Assembly: GCA_910577375.1 (NCBI GenBank)
Contig: CAJTLT010000001.1
Location: 116,952 to 180,951, forward strand
Reading direction: 5' to 3'
Length of the DNA: 64,000 bases
Source: an uncultured Christensenella sp.
GTDB lineage: Bacteria > Bacillota > Clostridia > Christensenellales > Borkfalkiaceae
In this document: piece by piece, positions 26,176 to 33,556 of the stretch
Position numbering within the stretch: position 1 is the stretch's first letter
Layout of the letters: each line of letters begins with the position of its first letter
Notes under the pieces: model-generated
Database searches by the model: none
Seen by the model: the letters and a program-made list of their open reading frames with translations, nothing else
What the model was told of the DNA's origin: nothing
Position numbers and translations under genes: made by a program

Positions 26176-27014
26176 CAGGCTTTATAAATATCAACAAAGC
26201 GGAAGGCGCAAGTTCGGCAAAAGAGGTTTCTAAAATCAAAAAACTTACGGGAGTGCCTTGCGGACATATGGGTACTCTTGACCCGATGGCTTCCGGCGTT
26301 CTCCCTATAGCGCTCGGCAACGCGGCGCGGTTGTTTGATTATTTTTTAGATAAGCATAAAAAATATACGGCGGTTTTCCGTTTCGGTGTTGACAGCGACA
26401 CTTTGGACAGTACCGGAAATGTTGTAGAAAATGTGGGTTTGGTACCCTCATATGCCGAAGTTAACGCAATTCTGAAAAATTTCGAAGGGGAGATTTTACA
26501 GGTTCCTCCTAAATTCAGCGCTAAAAACGTATGCGGGAAACGCGGCTATCAGCTTGCGAGAGCCGGCGTAGATTTCGAACTTGCACCTAAGAAAGTCAAT
26601 ATATACTCGATAGAATTAACCGAACAAATCAACGATTGTTTTACTTTTGAAATAGAATGCGGCGGCGGAACGTATATTCGTTCCCTTGCAAGGGATATAG
26701 CAAGGTCTTTGGATACCAAAGCTGTAATGTGTGCGCTCAAAAGAACGCAAAGCGGTATTTTTAAAATAGAAACTTCTGTAGACAGTAAAAGCCTTTCACC
26801 AGAAAATATAGAAAGTTATATTATTCCTACTGAAAGCGTTTTGCCTTTTGAAGATATATTTCCCGATAGTTTTGACGCGCATAAGCTTTTCAACGGTTTG
26901 ACCGTGTATAGCGAAAAGCCCGACGGCATATATAAAATCTATAAAGACGGCGCTTTTTACGGGCTTGCCGAAGTTAAACAATCAATTTTAAAGGTGAGGA
27001 CAAAACTATGTTAG
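26166..27014 (+). CDS. truB: tRNA pseudouridine-55 synthase TruB
   Basis: 282 residues, or 280 from the second ATG at 26172, which overlaps the nrnA stop. GFININKAEGASS, GHMGTLDPMASGVLPIALG (catalytic Asp) and CGGGTYIRSLARDI identify TruB. It modifies the T-loop U55 of tRNAs. Overlaps ribF by 7 bases. No clear Shine-Dalgarno, so coupling is likely. Confidence 0.92.
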   Translation: MLMTGFININKAEGASSAKEVSKIKKLTGVPCGHMGTLDPMASGVLPIALGNAARLFDYFLDKHKKYTAVFRFGVDSDTLDSTGNVVENVGLVPSYAEVNAILKNFEGEILQVPPKFSAKNVCGKRGYQLARAGVDFELAPKKVNIYSIELTEQINDCFTFEIECGGGTYIRSLARDIARSLDTKAVMCALKRTQSGIFKIETSVDSKSLSPENIESYIIPTESVLPFEDIFPDSFDAHKLFNGLTVYSEKPDGIYKIYKDGAFYGLAEVKQSILKVRTKLC

Positions 27015-28225
27015 AAATCGTAAAGTACAGTGAAGACGAATACGCTTTCCCTTGTCTGCTTGTTTTAGGCTGTTTCGACGGTTTGCATACAGGGCATGCC
27101 GAACTGTTGAAAAAAGCAAAACTGCAAGCAAAAATAAACGGTCTCGATTTAGGCGTAATGATGTTTGCAGACGGAAAGGGCGGCAAACAGCTTTACTCTT
27201 TTGAAGAACGCATAAGTTTTCTTGAAAGCTATAACGTTAAATTTGTGCTTAAAATCGATTTCAACGACGCGTTCAAACAAATCAAGCCGCTTGAATTTCT
27301 TAACTGTATTGAAGAAAAGCTTAACGTAAAAGCGTATATGAGCGGAAAAGATTTTAAATTCGGGCAAGGCAAAAAAGGGAAGTCGTCAACGCTTAAAAGC
27401 TACGCGGAAGATGAAGAAAACGGCGTATGGTATATGCCCGTGAAAGACGTCGTATACGGAGAGGAAAAAGTCAGCACTACGCTTATAAAATCCAAGCTTG
27501 AAAACGGCGATATCAAATGTGCAAACGAGTTGCTCGGCAGAAATTACTGCGTGAGCGGAACTGTTGTGCACGGTGCAGACAGAGGAGCGAAAGTTTTGGG
27601 TTATCCCACTATGAATATTTCGTATCCCGAAAACAAGTTTGAAGTAAAACAAGGCGTTTATAAAATTAAATGCATAGCAGGGGAAAATGAATACTCCGGT
27701 ATAGCAAATTACGGTGCCCGCCCTACGTTTAATGAGAACGAACCCGTTCTTGAAGTATTTTTAAACGGTTTCGGCGGCGAAAACTATGATGAAACTGTAA
27801 AAGTTGAGTTTTTGGACTATATAAGGGATATACAAAAATTTGATAGTCCGGAACAGCTTGCCGAACAGCTTTCCAAGGATTCCCAATGTCTTGACGCGGT
27901 AGCGGAGCTCGCCGTAACGGATGGAACACCGTCAGTTGAAGTTCCGGTTGAGGAGCAACCCTCCGAACAGGTTACAGAGCAATTGAAAGAAGAATCTCCC
28001 GCAGAAGAAATTCAGGCAGAACAAGCGGAAGAGGTTTATTCCGAACAATCCGCTGACGATTTTGAAGAAGAGCTCAATGAAACTGTGACGGAAGAAGAGA
28101 TTTCTGTTTCTGAATCCGAACAGCCCCAAGCGGAGCATTTCGCCGCGGCGGAAGAGATTGTTGAAGAGCAATCCTCCGAAGAAGTAGAGGAAGAAATACA
28201 AGAACAAGAGGAAATAAGTGATTAA
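27008..28225 (+). CDS. ribF: bifunctional riboflavin kinase / FAD synthetase RibF with acidic C-terminal tail
   Basis: 405 residues; the family is usually ~310. N-terminal nucleotidyltransferase (VLGCFDGLHTGHAELL) and riboflavin kinase domain (VVHGADRGAKVLGYPTMNI, GVYKIK) make FMN and FAD. From about residue 305 the protein carries a ~100-residue Glu/Gln/Ser-rich tail with many EQ, EE and SE steps and almost no basic residues. No domain is recognised there. The tail ends in the overlap with nfo. Start at ATG 27008, after GGTGAGGA. Confidence 0.9.
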   Translation: MLEIVKYSEDEYAFPCLLVLGCFDGLHTGHAELLKKAKLQAKINGLDLGVMMFADGKGGKQLYSFEERISFLESYNVKFVLKIDFNDAFKQIKPLEFLNCIEEKLNVKAYMSGKDFKFGQGKKGKSSTLKSYAEDEENGVWYMPVKDVVYGEEKVSTTLIKSKLENGDIKCANELLGRNYCVSGTVVHGADRGAKVLGYPTMNISYPENKFEVKQGVYKIKCIAGENEYSGIANYGARPTFNENEPVLEVFLNGFGGENYDETVKVEFLDYIRDIQKFDSPEQLAEQLSKDSQCLDAVAELAVTDGTPSVEVPVEEQPSEQVTEQLKEESPAEEIQAEQAEEVYSEQSADDFEEELNETVTEEEISVSESEQPQAEHFAAAEEIVEEQSSEEVEEEIQEQEEISD

Positions 28226-29075
28226 ATTCGGACCAAGCGGGAATTCGGAAGCGTTTTATAATTCGGGATTTAAGCATAGCGAACAGTCTGCAAAATTCTG
28301 TAAGGATTTGGGGCTTGATTGTTTTGAATACTCTTTCGGTAGAGGCGTGCTTATGTCCGAAGCAAAAGCAACAAGCATTGGCGAAGCGTTTAAAGAGCAA
28401 AATATAGAAATCAGCGTTCACGCTCCTTATTTCATCAACTTTGCAAATCCCGAAGATGAGGCGGCGCAGAAATCTTACGGTTATGTTTTGCAAAGCGCAA
28501 AATTTCTTAAATTAATGGGTGGAGAAAGAGTTGTATTCCATCCAGCGGCGCAGGGTAAATCCACGCGCGAAGAAGCGGTTGCAAGAACGGAAGAAAGGCT
28601 CAAAATTCTGCGCGATTATATTTATTTAAACGGTTTTGAAAATTTGAAATTCTGCCCCGAAACAATGGGTAAGCTTGCTCAAATCGGCACTTTGGAAGAG
28701 GTCGTCCGTTTTTGTAAAATAGACGGCTGTTATATTCCCGCAATAGATTTCGGGCATATCAATGCCCGCGAACAAGGCAGTTTGCAAACCGTAAACGATT
28801 ATAAATCACGACTGGAATATATGATTGCCGAACTGGGTTATGAAAGGGTTAAACATTTCCATATTCATTTTTCCAAAATTATGTACGGCGGTAAGGGCGA
28901 AATAAAACATCTTACTTTTGAAGACGATAAATACGGACCCGAATTTGAACCGTTGGCAATAGCATTGAAAGAACTCAAGCTTGAACCTTATATTGTAAGC
29001 GAAAGTGCGGGCACACAGTCTGACGACGCCGTTACTATGAAACGCATTTATAATAGTGTTGACATAAAAAATTAA
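28218..29075 (+). CDS. nfo: endonuclease IV-like AP endonuclease
   Basis: 285 residues from GTG 28218 overlapping the ribF stop. TIM-barrel protein with the zinc-ligand pattern of Nfo: SVHAPYFINFA, VVFHPAAQGKS, CPETMGKLAQIGTLEE, PAIDFGHINAR, HFHIHFSKI and a final SE. It incises abasic sites during base-excision repair. The -35 of the next promoter lies in its last codons. Confidence 0.88.
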   Translation: MIKFGPSGNSEAFYNSGFKHSEQSAKFCKDLGLDCFEYSFGRGVLMSEAKATSIGEAFKEQNIEISVHAPYFINFANPEDEAAQKSYGYVLQSAKFLKLMGGERVVFHPAAQGKSTREEAVARTEERLKILRDYIYLNGFENLKFCPETMGKLAQIGTLEEVVRFCKIDGCYIPAIDFGHINAREQGSLQTVNDYKSRLEYMIAELGYERVKHFHIHFSKIMYGGKGEIKHLTFEDDKYGPEFEPLAIALKELKLEPYIVSESAGTQSDDAVTMKRIYNSVDIKN

Positions 29076-29087
29076 ATTTGATAAAAT
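29059..29087 (+). promoter_or_regulatory. promoter of the pepP-efp-dtd operon
   Basis: TTGACA (29059-29064), 17-base spacer, TAAAAT (29082-29087), straddling the nfo stop codon. Confidence 0.8.
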
Positions 29088-29109
29088 AAAAGCGTAATAT
29101 GAGGCGGAA

Positions 29110-30159
29110 ATGACGTTTACAAATGCAAAAAGAATATATGACGCTGTCGGCGCCGAAGCGGTTTTGACCGAGCAATCCGATTTAAGACAATATCTTACGG
29201 GTATTTCAACTTCGTTCGGTTACGTTATAACCGATAAAACAGGTTCGGTATTTTACACTGACAGCCGCTATCTTGAAGCCGCGTCTGCTGCGCTTGACGG
29301 TACGGAAATAAAAGTCAAACAGTTTGAAGGCAGTCTGAACGGACTTTTAAAAGGATATAAAGAGGTTGCGGTGCCTTTATCAAAAACTTCTTATCCCGAT
29401 TATAAAAAACTTACCGACGCAGGTTTAAAAGTCGTTGACAGCGAACCGGCGTTTACGCAAACAATGGCGGTAAAGCAACCGTATGAAGTTGCATTTATAA
29501 AGAAAGCATGCGAAATTACAGATAAAGCCTTTTGTGATTTGCTTCCCCGCATTAAAGAGGGTATGAGCGAAAACGAGGTTGCCGCAGAACTTGAATATCT
29601 TATGCGCAGATACGGCGCAAGCGGGACAAGCTTTCCCACAATAGTCGGATTCGGCAAAAATTCAAGTATACCGCACCATGAAACAGGCACGGAAAAGCTT
29701 AAATTCGGAGATATAATTCTTATAGATTTCGGTTGCAAAGTCGGAGGATACTGTTCCGACTGCACCAGAACTTTTCTTTTCGGCGACGATAAAAAGCACG
29801 GGGAATTTAAAAAAGCGTACGAACACGCTTTAAAGGCTCATATGCTTGTCAAAGAGAACGTAAAGGAAGGAATAAGCGGACGTGAAGCCGACGCGTTTGC
29901 CCGCGAATATTTAAAAGGCTGCGGACTTGATAAATATTTTACGCACTCGCTTGGGCACGGAATAGGCATAAACGTACACGAACGCCCGTATCTTTCTCCC
30001 AAAAGCGAAGAGCTTTTAAAAGAAAATATGGTATTTTCCGACGAGCCGGGCGTATATTTTGAGGGCGATTTCGGAATAAGAATAGAAGATACTGTAATGA
30101 TAAACGGCGGAAAGGTTATAAGCCTTACCGATTCAGATAAAAAATTAACCGTATTATAA
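29110..30159 (+). CDS. Xaa-Pro aminopeptidase (M24B family)
   Basis: 349 residues, Shine-Dalgarno GAGGCGG. An N-terminal creatinase-like domain (SFGYVITDKTGSVFYTDSRY) and a C-terminal pita-bread metallopeptidase with the five metal ligands in IDFGCKVGGYCSDCTRTF (two Asp), HSLGHGIGINVHE (His), and the two Glu in SDEPGVYFEGDFGIRIEDT. It trims N-terminal residues ahead of proline. Frequently found directly before efp in Firmicutes, as here (11-base gap). Confidence 0.92.
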   Translation: MTFTNAKRIYDAVGAEAVLTEQSDLRQYLTGISTSFGYVITDKTGSVFYTDSRYLEAASAALDGTEIKVKQFEGSLNGLLKGYKEVAVPLSKTSYPDYKKLTDAGLKVVDSEPAFTQTMAVKQPYEVAFIKKACEITDKAFCDLLPRIKEGMSENEVAAELEYLMRRYGASGTSFPTIVGFGKNSSIPHHETGTEKLKFGDIILIDFGCKVGGYCSDCTRTFLFGDDKKHGEFKKAYEHALKAHMLVKENVKEGISGREADAFAREYLKGCGLDKYFTHSLGHGIGINVHERPYLSPKSEELLKENMVFSDEPGVYFEGDFGIRIEDTVMINGGKVISLTDSDKKLTVL

Positions 30160-30170
30160 GGAGATAAAAA

Positions 30171-30746
30171 ATGGCATCTATTTTAGCAGGCGATATCAGA
30201 AAGGGCGCAACTTTCGAGTATAACGGCAAAGGCGTTTATACTGTAACGGAATTTCAGCACGTAAAGCCCGGTAAAGGCGCGGCTTTTGTAAGAGCGACTC
30301 TCAAAAACGTTGTAACGGGTCAGGTTCTTTCAGACATTACTTTCAACCCCACGGCTAAGCTTGAAACGGCACAGGTTGAAACGAAAAAGATGACTTATTC
30401 GTATACCGACGGCGAGTTCTATTATTTTATGGACCCTGATACGTTTGATATGATAACTTTAAACCTTTCGCAGGTTGAAGACGCTTTGAAGTATATTAAA
30501 GAGAATGATATGGTAACCGTTAAATCCCTTAACGGCACGGCGTTCTCGGTTGAACCCGAAAACTTCGTCGAACTCAAAATCACCGAATGTGAGCCCGGAG
30601 TTAAAGGCAATACCGCTACCAACGCAATGAAAAACGCCGTTGTTGAAACAGGTGCAACCGTTCAGGTTCCTATGTTTGTAGAAGAAGGCGAAATTATCCG
30701 TATCGATACCCGTACCGGCGAGTATATGTCGCGTGTAGGTAAATAA
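30171..30746 (+). CDS. efp: elongation factor P
   Basis: 191 residues, Shine-Dalgarno AAGGAG. N-terminal KOW-like domain with FQHVKPGKGAAFVRA (the modifiable Lys loop) and C-terminal TGATVQVPMFVEEGEIIRIDTRTGEYMSR. It rescues ribosomes stalled at polyproline. The last base overlaps the dtd ATG (TAATG). Confidence 0.95.
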   Translation: MASILAGDIRKGATFEYNGKGVYTVTEFQHVKPGKGAAFVRATLKNVVTGQVLSDITFNPTAKLETAQVETKKMTYSYTDGEFYYFMDPDTFDMITLNLSQVEDALKYIKENDMVTVKSLNGTAFSVEPENFVELKITECEPGVKGNTATNAMKNAVVETGATVQVPMFVEEGEIIRIDTRTGEYMSRVGK

Positions 30747-31183
30747 TGAAAGCCGTTATTCAGCGGGTAGGGCGCACGGCTTTATCCGTTGATAATAAAC
30801 TTATTTCCGAAATTTCTTCGGGGCTTGCCGTTTATCTTGGCATAAAAGCCGGCGACACAAAAGAGCAAGCTGCGGCTATGGCAAAACGTATAGCCGCCTT
30901 GCGCATATTTGAAGACGAAAACGGTAAAATGAATTTATCGGTTAAGGATACAGGCGGAGAAATTCTTCTTATATCGCAATTCACGTTATACGGAGATTGT
31001 TCTCATGGTAACCGTCCGAGTTTCACCGAGGCTGAGCGTCCCGAAAGGGCGGAACCGCTTTATGAATATGTTGCAGACCTTTTGTGCGGTTACGGTATTT
31101 CCGTTAAACAGGGCGTTTTCGGCGCGGATATGAAAATAGAACAATATAACGACGGTCCCGTAACAATTATATACGAAGTTTAA
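30746..31183 (+). CDS. dtd: D-aminoacyl-tRNA deacylase
   Basis: 145 residues. Active-site SQFTLYGD and the C-terminal GPVTII (Gly-cisPro motif region) identify Dtd, which removes D-amino acids mischarged onto tRNA. A short hairpin (31187-31208) follows. Confidence 0.93.
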   Translation: MKAVIQRVGRTALSVDNKLISEISSGLAVYLGIKAGDTKEQAAAMAKRIAALRIFEDENGKMNLSVKDTGGEILLISQFTLYGDCSHGNRPSFTEAERPERAEPLYEYVADLLCGYGISVKQGVFGADMKIEQYNDGPVTIIYEV

Positions 31184-31186
31184 AAT

Positions 31187-31208
31187 ACAGGGCGGGTGAC
31201 TGCCCTGT
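31187..31208 (+). terminator. hairpin after dtd (possible terminator)
   Basis: Stem ACAGGGC / GCCCTGT with an 8-base loop and only TTT after it. It ends 11 bases before the next ATG. Confidence 0.4.
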
Positions 31209-31219
31209 TTAATGTTATT

Positions 31220-32053
31220 ATGAAAATACATTTCTTAGGAACGGGCGCGGCGGAAGGCGTTCCCGCAATGTTTTGTAATTGCGCTTATTGCAATGCAATA
31301 AGAAAAGCAGGTAAAAAAGAATTCAGAAACCGTACTCAAATTTTGATAGACGGAGTTTTGAGTTTGGATTTTCCGCCTGAGGCTTACGCAAATTCGCTCA
31401 ATTATGGTTACAACTTTACAAATCTCAAAAATATTTTGGTCACGCATTCGCATCAGGACCATTTTTATGCGCATGACTTTATTTTGCGCGGATATAAGTA
31501 TGCCGCAGTTGCAGAACCGTTGCTCGAAATATACGGAAACTCCGTCGTTGCGGAAATTTTCAGAGAATGTACCTCGCACGAAATGAAGCCCGAAGTCGCG
31601 GCGAATATAAAATTCAATGAAATTCAGCCGTATACAGTATTGAACGTTGACGGGTATAAAGTAATTGCAATACCGGCAAATCACGGAAAAATTGATTGTT
31701 TGTTGTTCTATGTTGAAAAGAACGGTAAGGGATATCTTCATCTGCACGATACAGGCAGAATAGGAGAAGAAGCGCTTGAATACCTTGCACAAAACGGCGC
31801 AAAAGTACAAGCCGTTGCATACGATTGCACGTTTGTAGGGGGTGTCGGCGGAGAAAACGCGAGGCATATGGGCATAGAGGATGTAATGCTCATAAAAGAA
31901 AAGCTTTTAAAACTCGGCGTAATAAATACAAAAACAAAAAATATTATTACGCACTTTTCACATAATGCCAATCCTACGCGTGCAAACCTCAAAAAAATTG
32001 AAAAGCAATACGGAGTTATTGCCGCTTATGACGGAATGAAAATAGACTTGTAA
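31220..32053 (+). CDS. metallo-beta-lactamase-fold hydrolase, PhnP-like
   Basis: 277 residues from ATG 31220. N-terminal HFLGTGAAEGVPAMFC and the cluster CNCAYC resemble PhnP-type phosphodiesterases; THSHQDHFYAHD is the metal-binding motif, followed by ANHGKIDCLLFY, HDTGR and HFSHNANP. It probably cleaves a cyclic phosphodiester or similar small ester; no phn genes accompany it. TTTAAT lies exactly 6 bases before the ATG and there is no Shine-Dalgarno site, so a leaderless transcript is possible although the -35 is poor. Confidence 0.8.
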   Translation: MKIHFLGTGAAEGVPAMFCNCAYCNAIRKAGKKEFRNRTQILIDGVLSLDFPPEAYANSLNYGYNFTNLKNILVTHSHQDHFYAHDFILRGYKYAAVAEPLLEIYGNSVVAEIFRECTSHEMKPEVAANIKFNEIQPYTVLNVDGYKVIAIPANHGKIDCLLFYVEKNGKGYLHLHDTGRIGEEALEYLAQNGAKVQAVAYDCTFVGGVGGENARHMGIEDVMLIKEKLLKLGVINTKTKNIITHFSHNANPTRANLKKIEKQYGVIAAYDGMKIDL

Positions 32054-32580
32054 TGCATACGGTAAAACATTTTTTAACGGTTTGTAAACACCGTGCAAAA
32101 GTTTGTAAGCTTTGTTTTAAATGCGGGTTAATAAAACAAGGGTTGACGCACGATTTATCCAAATTTTCTGTGGCTGAATTTTGGGCGGGAGCAAAATATT
32201 ATCAGGGCTACCGCAGTCCGCAGGCAAAGGAAAGAGAATTATTCGGCTATTCTGCGGCTTGGCTGCATCACAAAGGCAGAAACAAACACCATTTTGAATA
32301 CTGGACGGATTTTGCCAACGGTAAAAAAGTATATGTTGAAATGCCTCCGAAATATCTTGCGGAAATGATTTGCGACCGCGTTGCCGCAAGTAAAATATAT
32401 CTTAAAGATAAATATACCGATTCGTCGGCTTTGGAATATTTTCAGACTAAAACAGATAAAGCGGGTATGAACCAAAAAACGGCTGAAACATTGGAGTATT
32501 TTCTCACAATGCTTAAAGACAGCGGTGAAAAATATATGTTTAAACAATTGAAAACATATGTTAAACTTAGTAAAAAATAA
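32053..32580 (+). CDS. DUF5662-family protein
   Basis: 175 residues, TAATG overlap with the preceding gene. Recognisable motifs: GLTHDLSKFSVAEFW and AWLHHKGRNKHHFEYW, with many His/Asp residues suggesting metal binding. Catalytic function is unknown to me. It is the last host gene before the 18-kb element; its stop codon lies inside the left arm of the split terminator. Confidence 0.75.
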   Translation: MHTVKHFLTVCKHRAKVCKLCFKCGLIKQGLTHDLSKFSVAEFWAGAKYYQGYRSPQAKERELFGYSAAWLHHKGRNKHHFEYWTDFANGKKVYVEMPPKYLAEMICDRVAASKIYLKDKYTDSSALEYFQTKTDKAGMNQKTAETLEYFLTMLKDSGEKYMFKQLKTYVKLSKK

Positions 32581-32611
32581 AAAGCTGCGGTAAGGGTGTG
32601 TTCCATAGGGA
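32574..32611 (+). other. left junction of the 18-kb element (putative attL)
   Basis: AAAATAAAAAGCTGCGG (32574-32590) is the inverted counterpart of 50647-50664 (one A fewer). Inside it, ATAGGGA (32605-32611) matches the inverted TCCCTAT at 50624-50630. Paired, the outer arms would form one terminator hairpin, now separated by ~18 kb. Confidence 0.6.
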
Positions 32612-32661
32612 ATTTATGAAAAACTAAATTTTAATCGGAATGAACCTTATAAGGGCGAGTC

Positions 32662-32705
32662 AAAAAGAAAAGGAACTTGCAATTCAGGTTTCTTTTCTTT
32701 TTATT
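32662..32705 (+). terminator. terminator inside the left end of the element
   Basis: A/G-rich stem AAAAAGAAAAGGAAC pairing with GTTTCTTTTCTTTTT across an 11-base loop. It insulates tetR from host transcription. Confidence 0.6.
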
Positions 32706-32717
32706 TGAAATAAACAG

Positions 32718-32758
32718 TTGACAAAAATAAAATAACGGCGTTATAATAACAGCGTTAT
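32718..32758 (+). promoter_or_regulatory. tetR promoter with two tandem operators
   Basis: TTGACA (32718-32723) and TATAAT (32742-32747, 18-base spacer). Two near-identical 13-bp palindromes, ATAACGGCGTTAT (32732-32744) and ATAACAGCGTTAT (32746-32758), flank and cover the -10. This fits autorepression by the TetR protein. Confidence 0.7.
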
Positions 32759-32777
32759 CAAATAAAGGAGTAAAGAC

Positions 32778-33422
32778 GTGCGTACAAAAAACGAACTTGC
32801 CGTAGATAAGATATTGGAATGCGCCAAAGAGGAGTTTATGGAAAAAGGCTTTGAGGGCGCGTCTATGCGTTCGATCGCCGAGAAGTCGGGATATACGACG
32901 GGAATGGTGTACGGACGTTTTGCGGACAAGAGCCAACTGTTCAAAGAACTTGTAGGCGAAGCGGCGGATAAACTATTCGATTATTTTTCGCAATCGGAAG
33001 ATAATTTTGCAGAGTTGCCGCCTGAACAGCAGCATAAGGAAATGCACACTTACGTCGATTCCAAAGTTGACGTAATGATTGATATGATATACGACAACTT
33101 CGACGCTTTCAAACTTATAGTTTGTAAGAGTGCAGGAAGCGGCTACGAATATTACATTGACAAGATGATAGATGTCGAAACAAAGAATACAGTGCGCTTT
33201 ATAAAACAGTTGAACGACGCAGGTATTAAGATGAACGTAGTTCGCGCGGATTTAAGCCATATGTTGTCGAGTGCGATGTTCAACGGAATATTCGAGGTGG
33301 TCGCCCACGATTTGCCGCGAGAAGAAGCGAGAGGGTATATAAAGCAAGTGCAGGACTTTTTCAGCGCAGGGTGGGACAAATTACTCGGCTTGCCTACGGA
33401 CTGGCAAAAGTCGCTTAAATAA
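32778..33422 (+). CDS. TetR-family transcriptional regulator
   Basis: 214 residues, GTG start after AAAGGAG. An N-terminal helix-turn-helix (GFEGASMRSIAEKSGYTTGMVYGRFADKSQLF) and an all-helical ligand domain. Probable autorepressor through the tandem palindromes in its promoter; it may also control the ABC genes that follow, though a terminator at 33431-33454 separates them and their own upstream region carries a DtxR-type operator instead. Ligand unknown. Confidence 0.88.
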   Translation: MRTKNELAVDKILECAKEEFMEKGFEGASMRSIAEKSGYTTGMVYGRFADKSQLFKELVGEAADKLFDYFSQSEDNFAELPPEQQHKEMHTYVDSKVDVMIDMIYDNFDAFKLIVCKSAGSGYEYYIDKMIDVETKNTVRFIKQLNDAGIKMNVVRADLSHMLSSAMFNGIFEVVAHDLPREEARGYIKQVQDFFSAGWDKLLGLPTDWQKSLK

Positions 33423-33430
33423 GTTAGATT

Positions 33431-33454
33431 AGAGATTATCAAAATCTCTTTTTT
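33431..33454 (+). terminator. terminator of tetR
   Basis: Stem AGAGATT / AATCTCT, 5-base loop, then six T. Confidence 0.8.
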
Positions 33455-33464
33455 AACGGGTATG

Positions 33465-33482
33465 AGTTAGTCTTAACTAACT
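33465..33482. promoter_or_regulatory. operator GTTAG-N6-CTAAC, site 1
   Basis: AGTTAG-TCTTAA-CTAACT, perfect palindromic arms, upstream of the first ABC pair. Same arms as the sites at 37149, 37188, 40661, 40758 and 40809. Confidence 0.7.
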
Positions 33483-33523
33483 AAATAAAACAGTCAAATA
33501 AATTCAAGGAGGTTTTATAAAAA

Positions 33524-33556
33524 ATGAAAATCCTAACAGGAGGTAGTAATCAATGA
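33524..33556 (+). CDS. possible 10-residue leader peptide coupled to the ABC gene
   Basis: MKILTGGSNQ with a strong AAGGAGG site upstream. Its TGA overlaps the ATG of the following ABC gene (ATGA), and a second AGGAGG lies inside it. It may drive translational coupling rather than make a functional peptide. Confidence 0.4.
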   Translation: MKILTGGSNQ

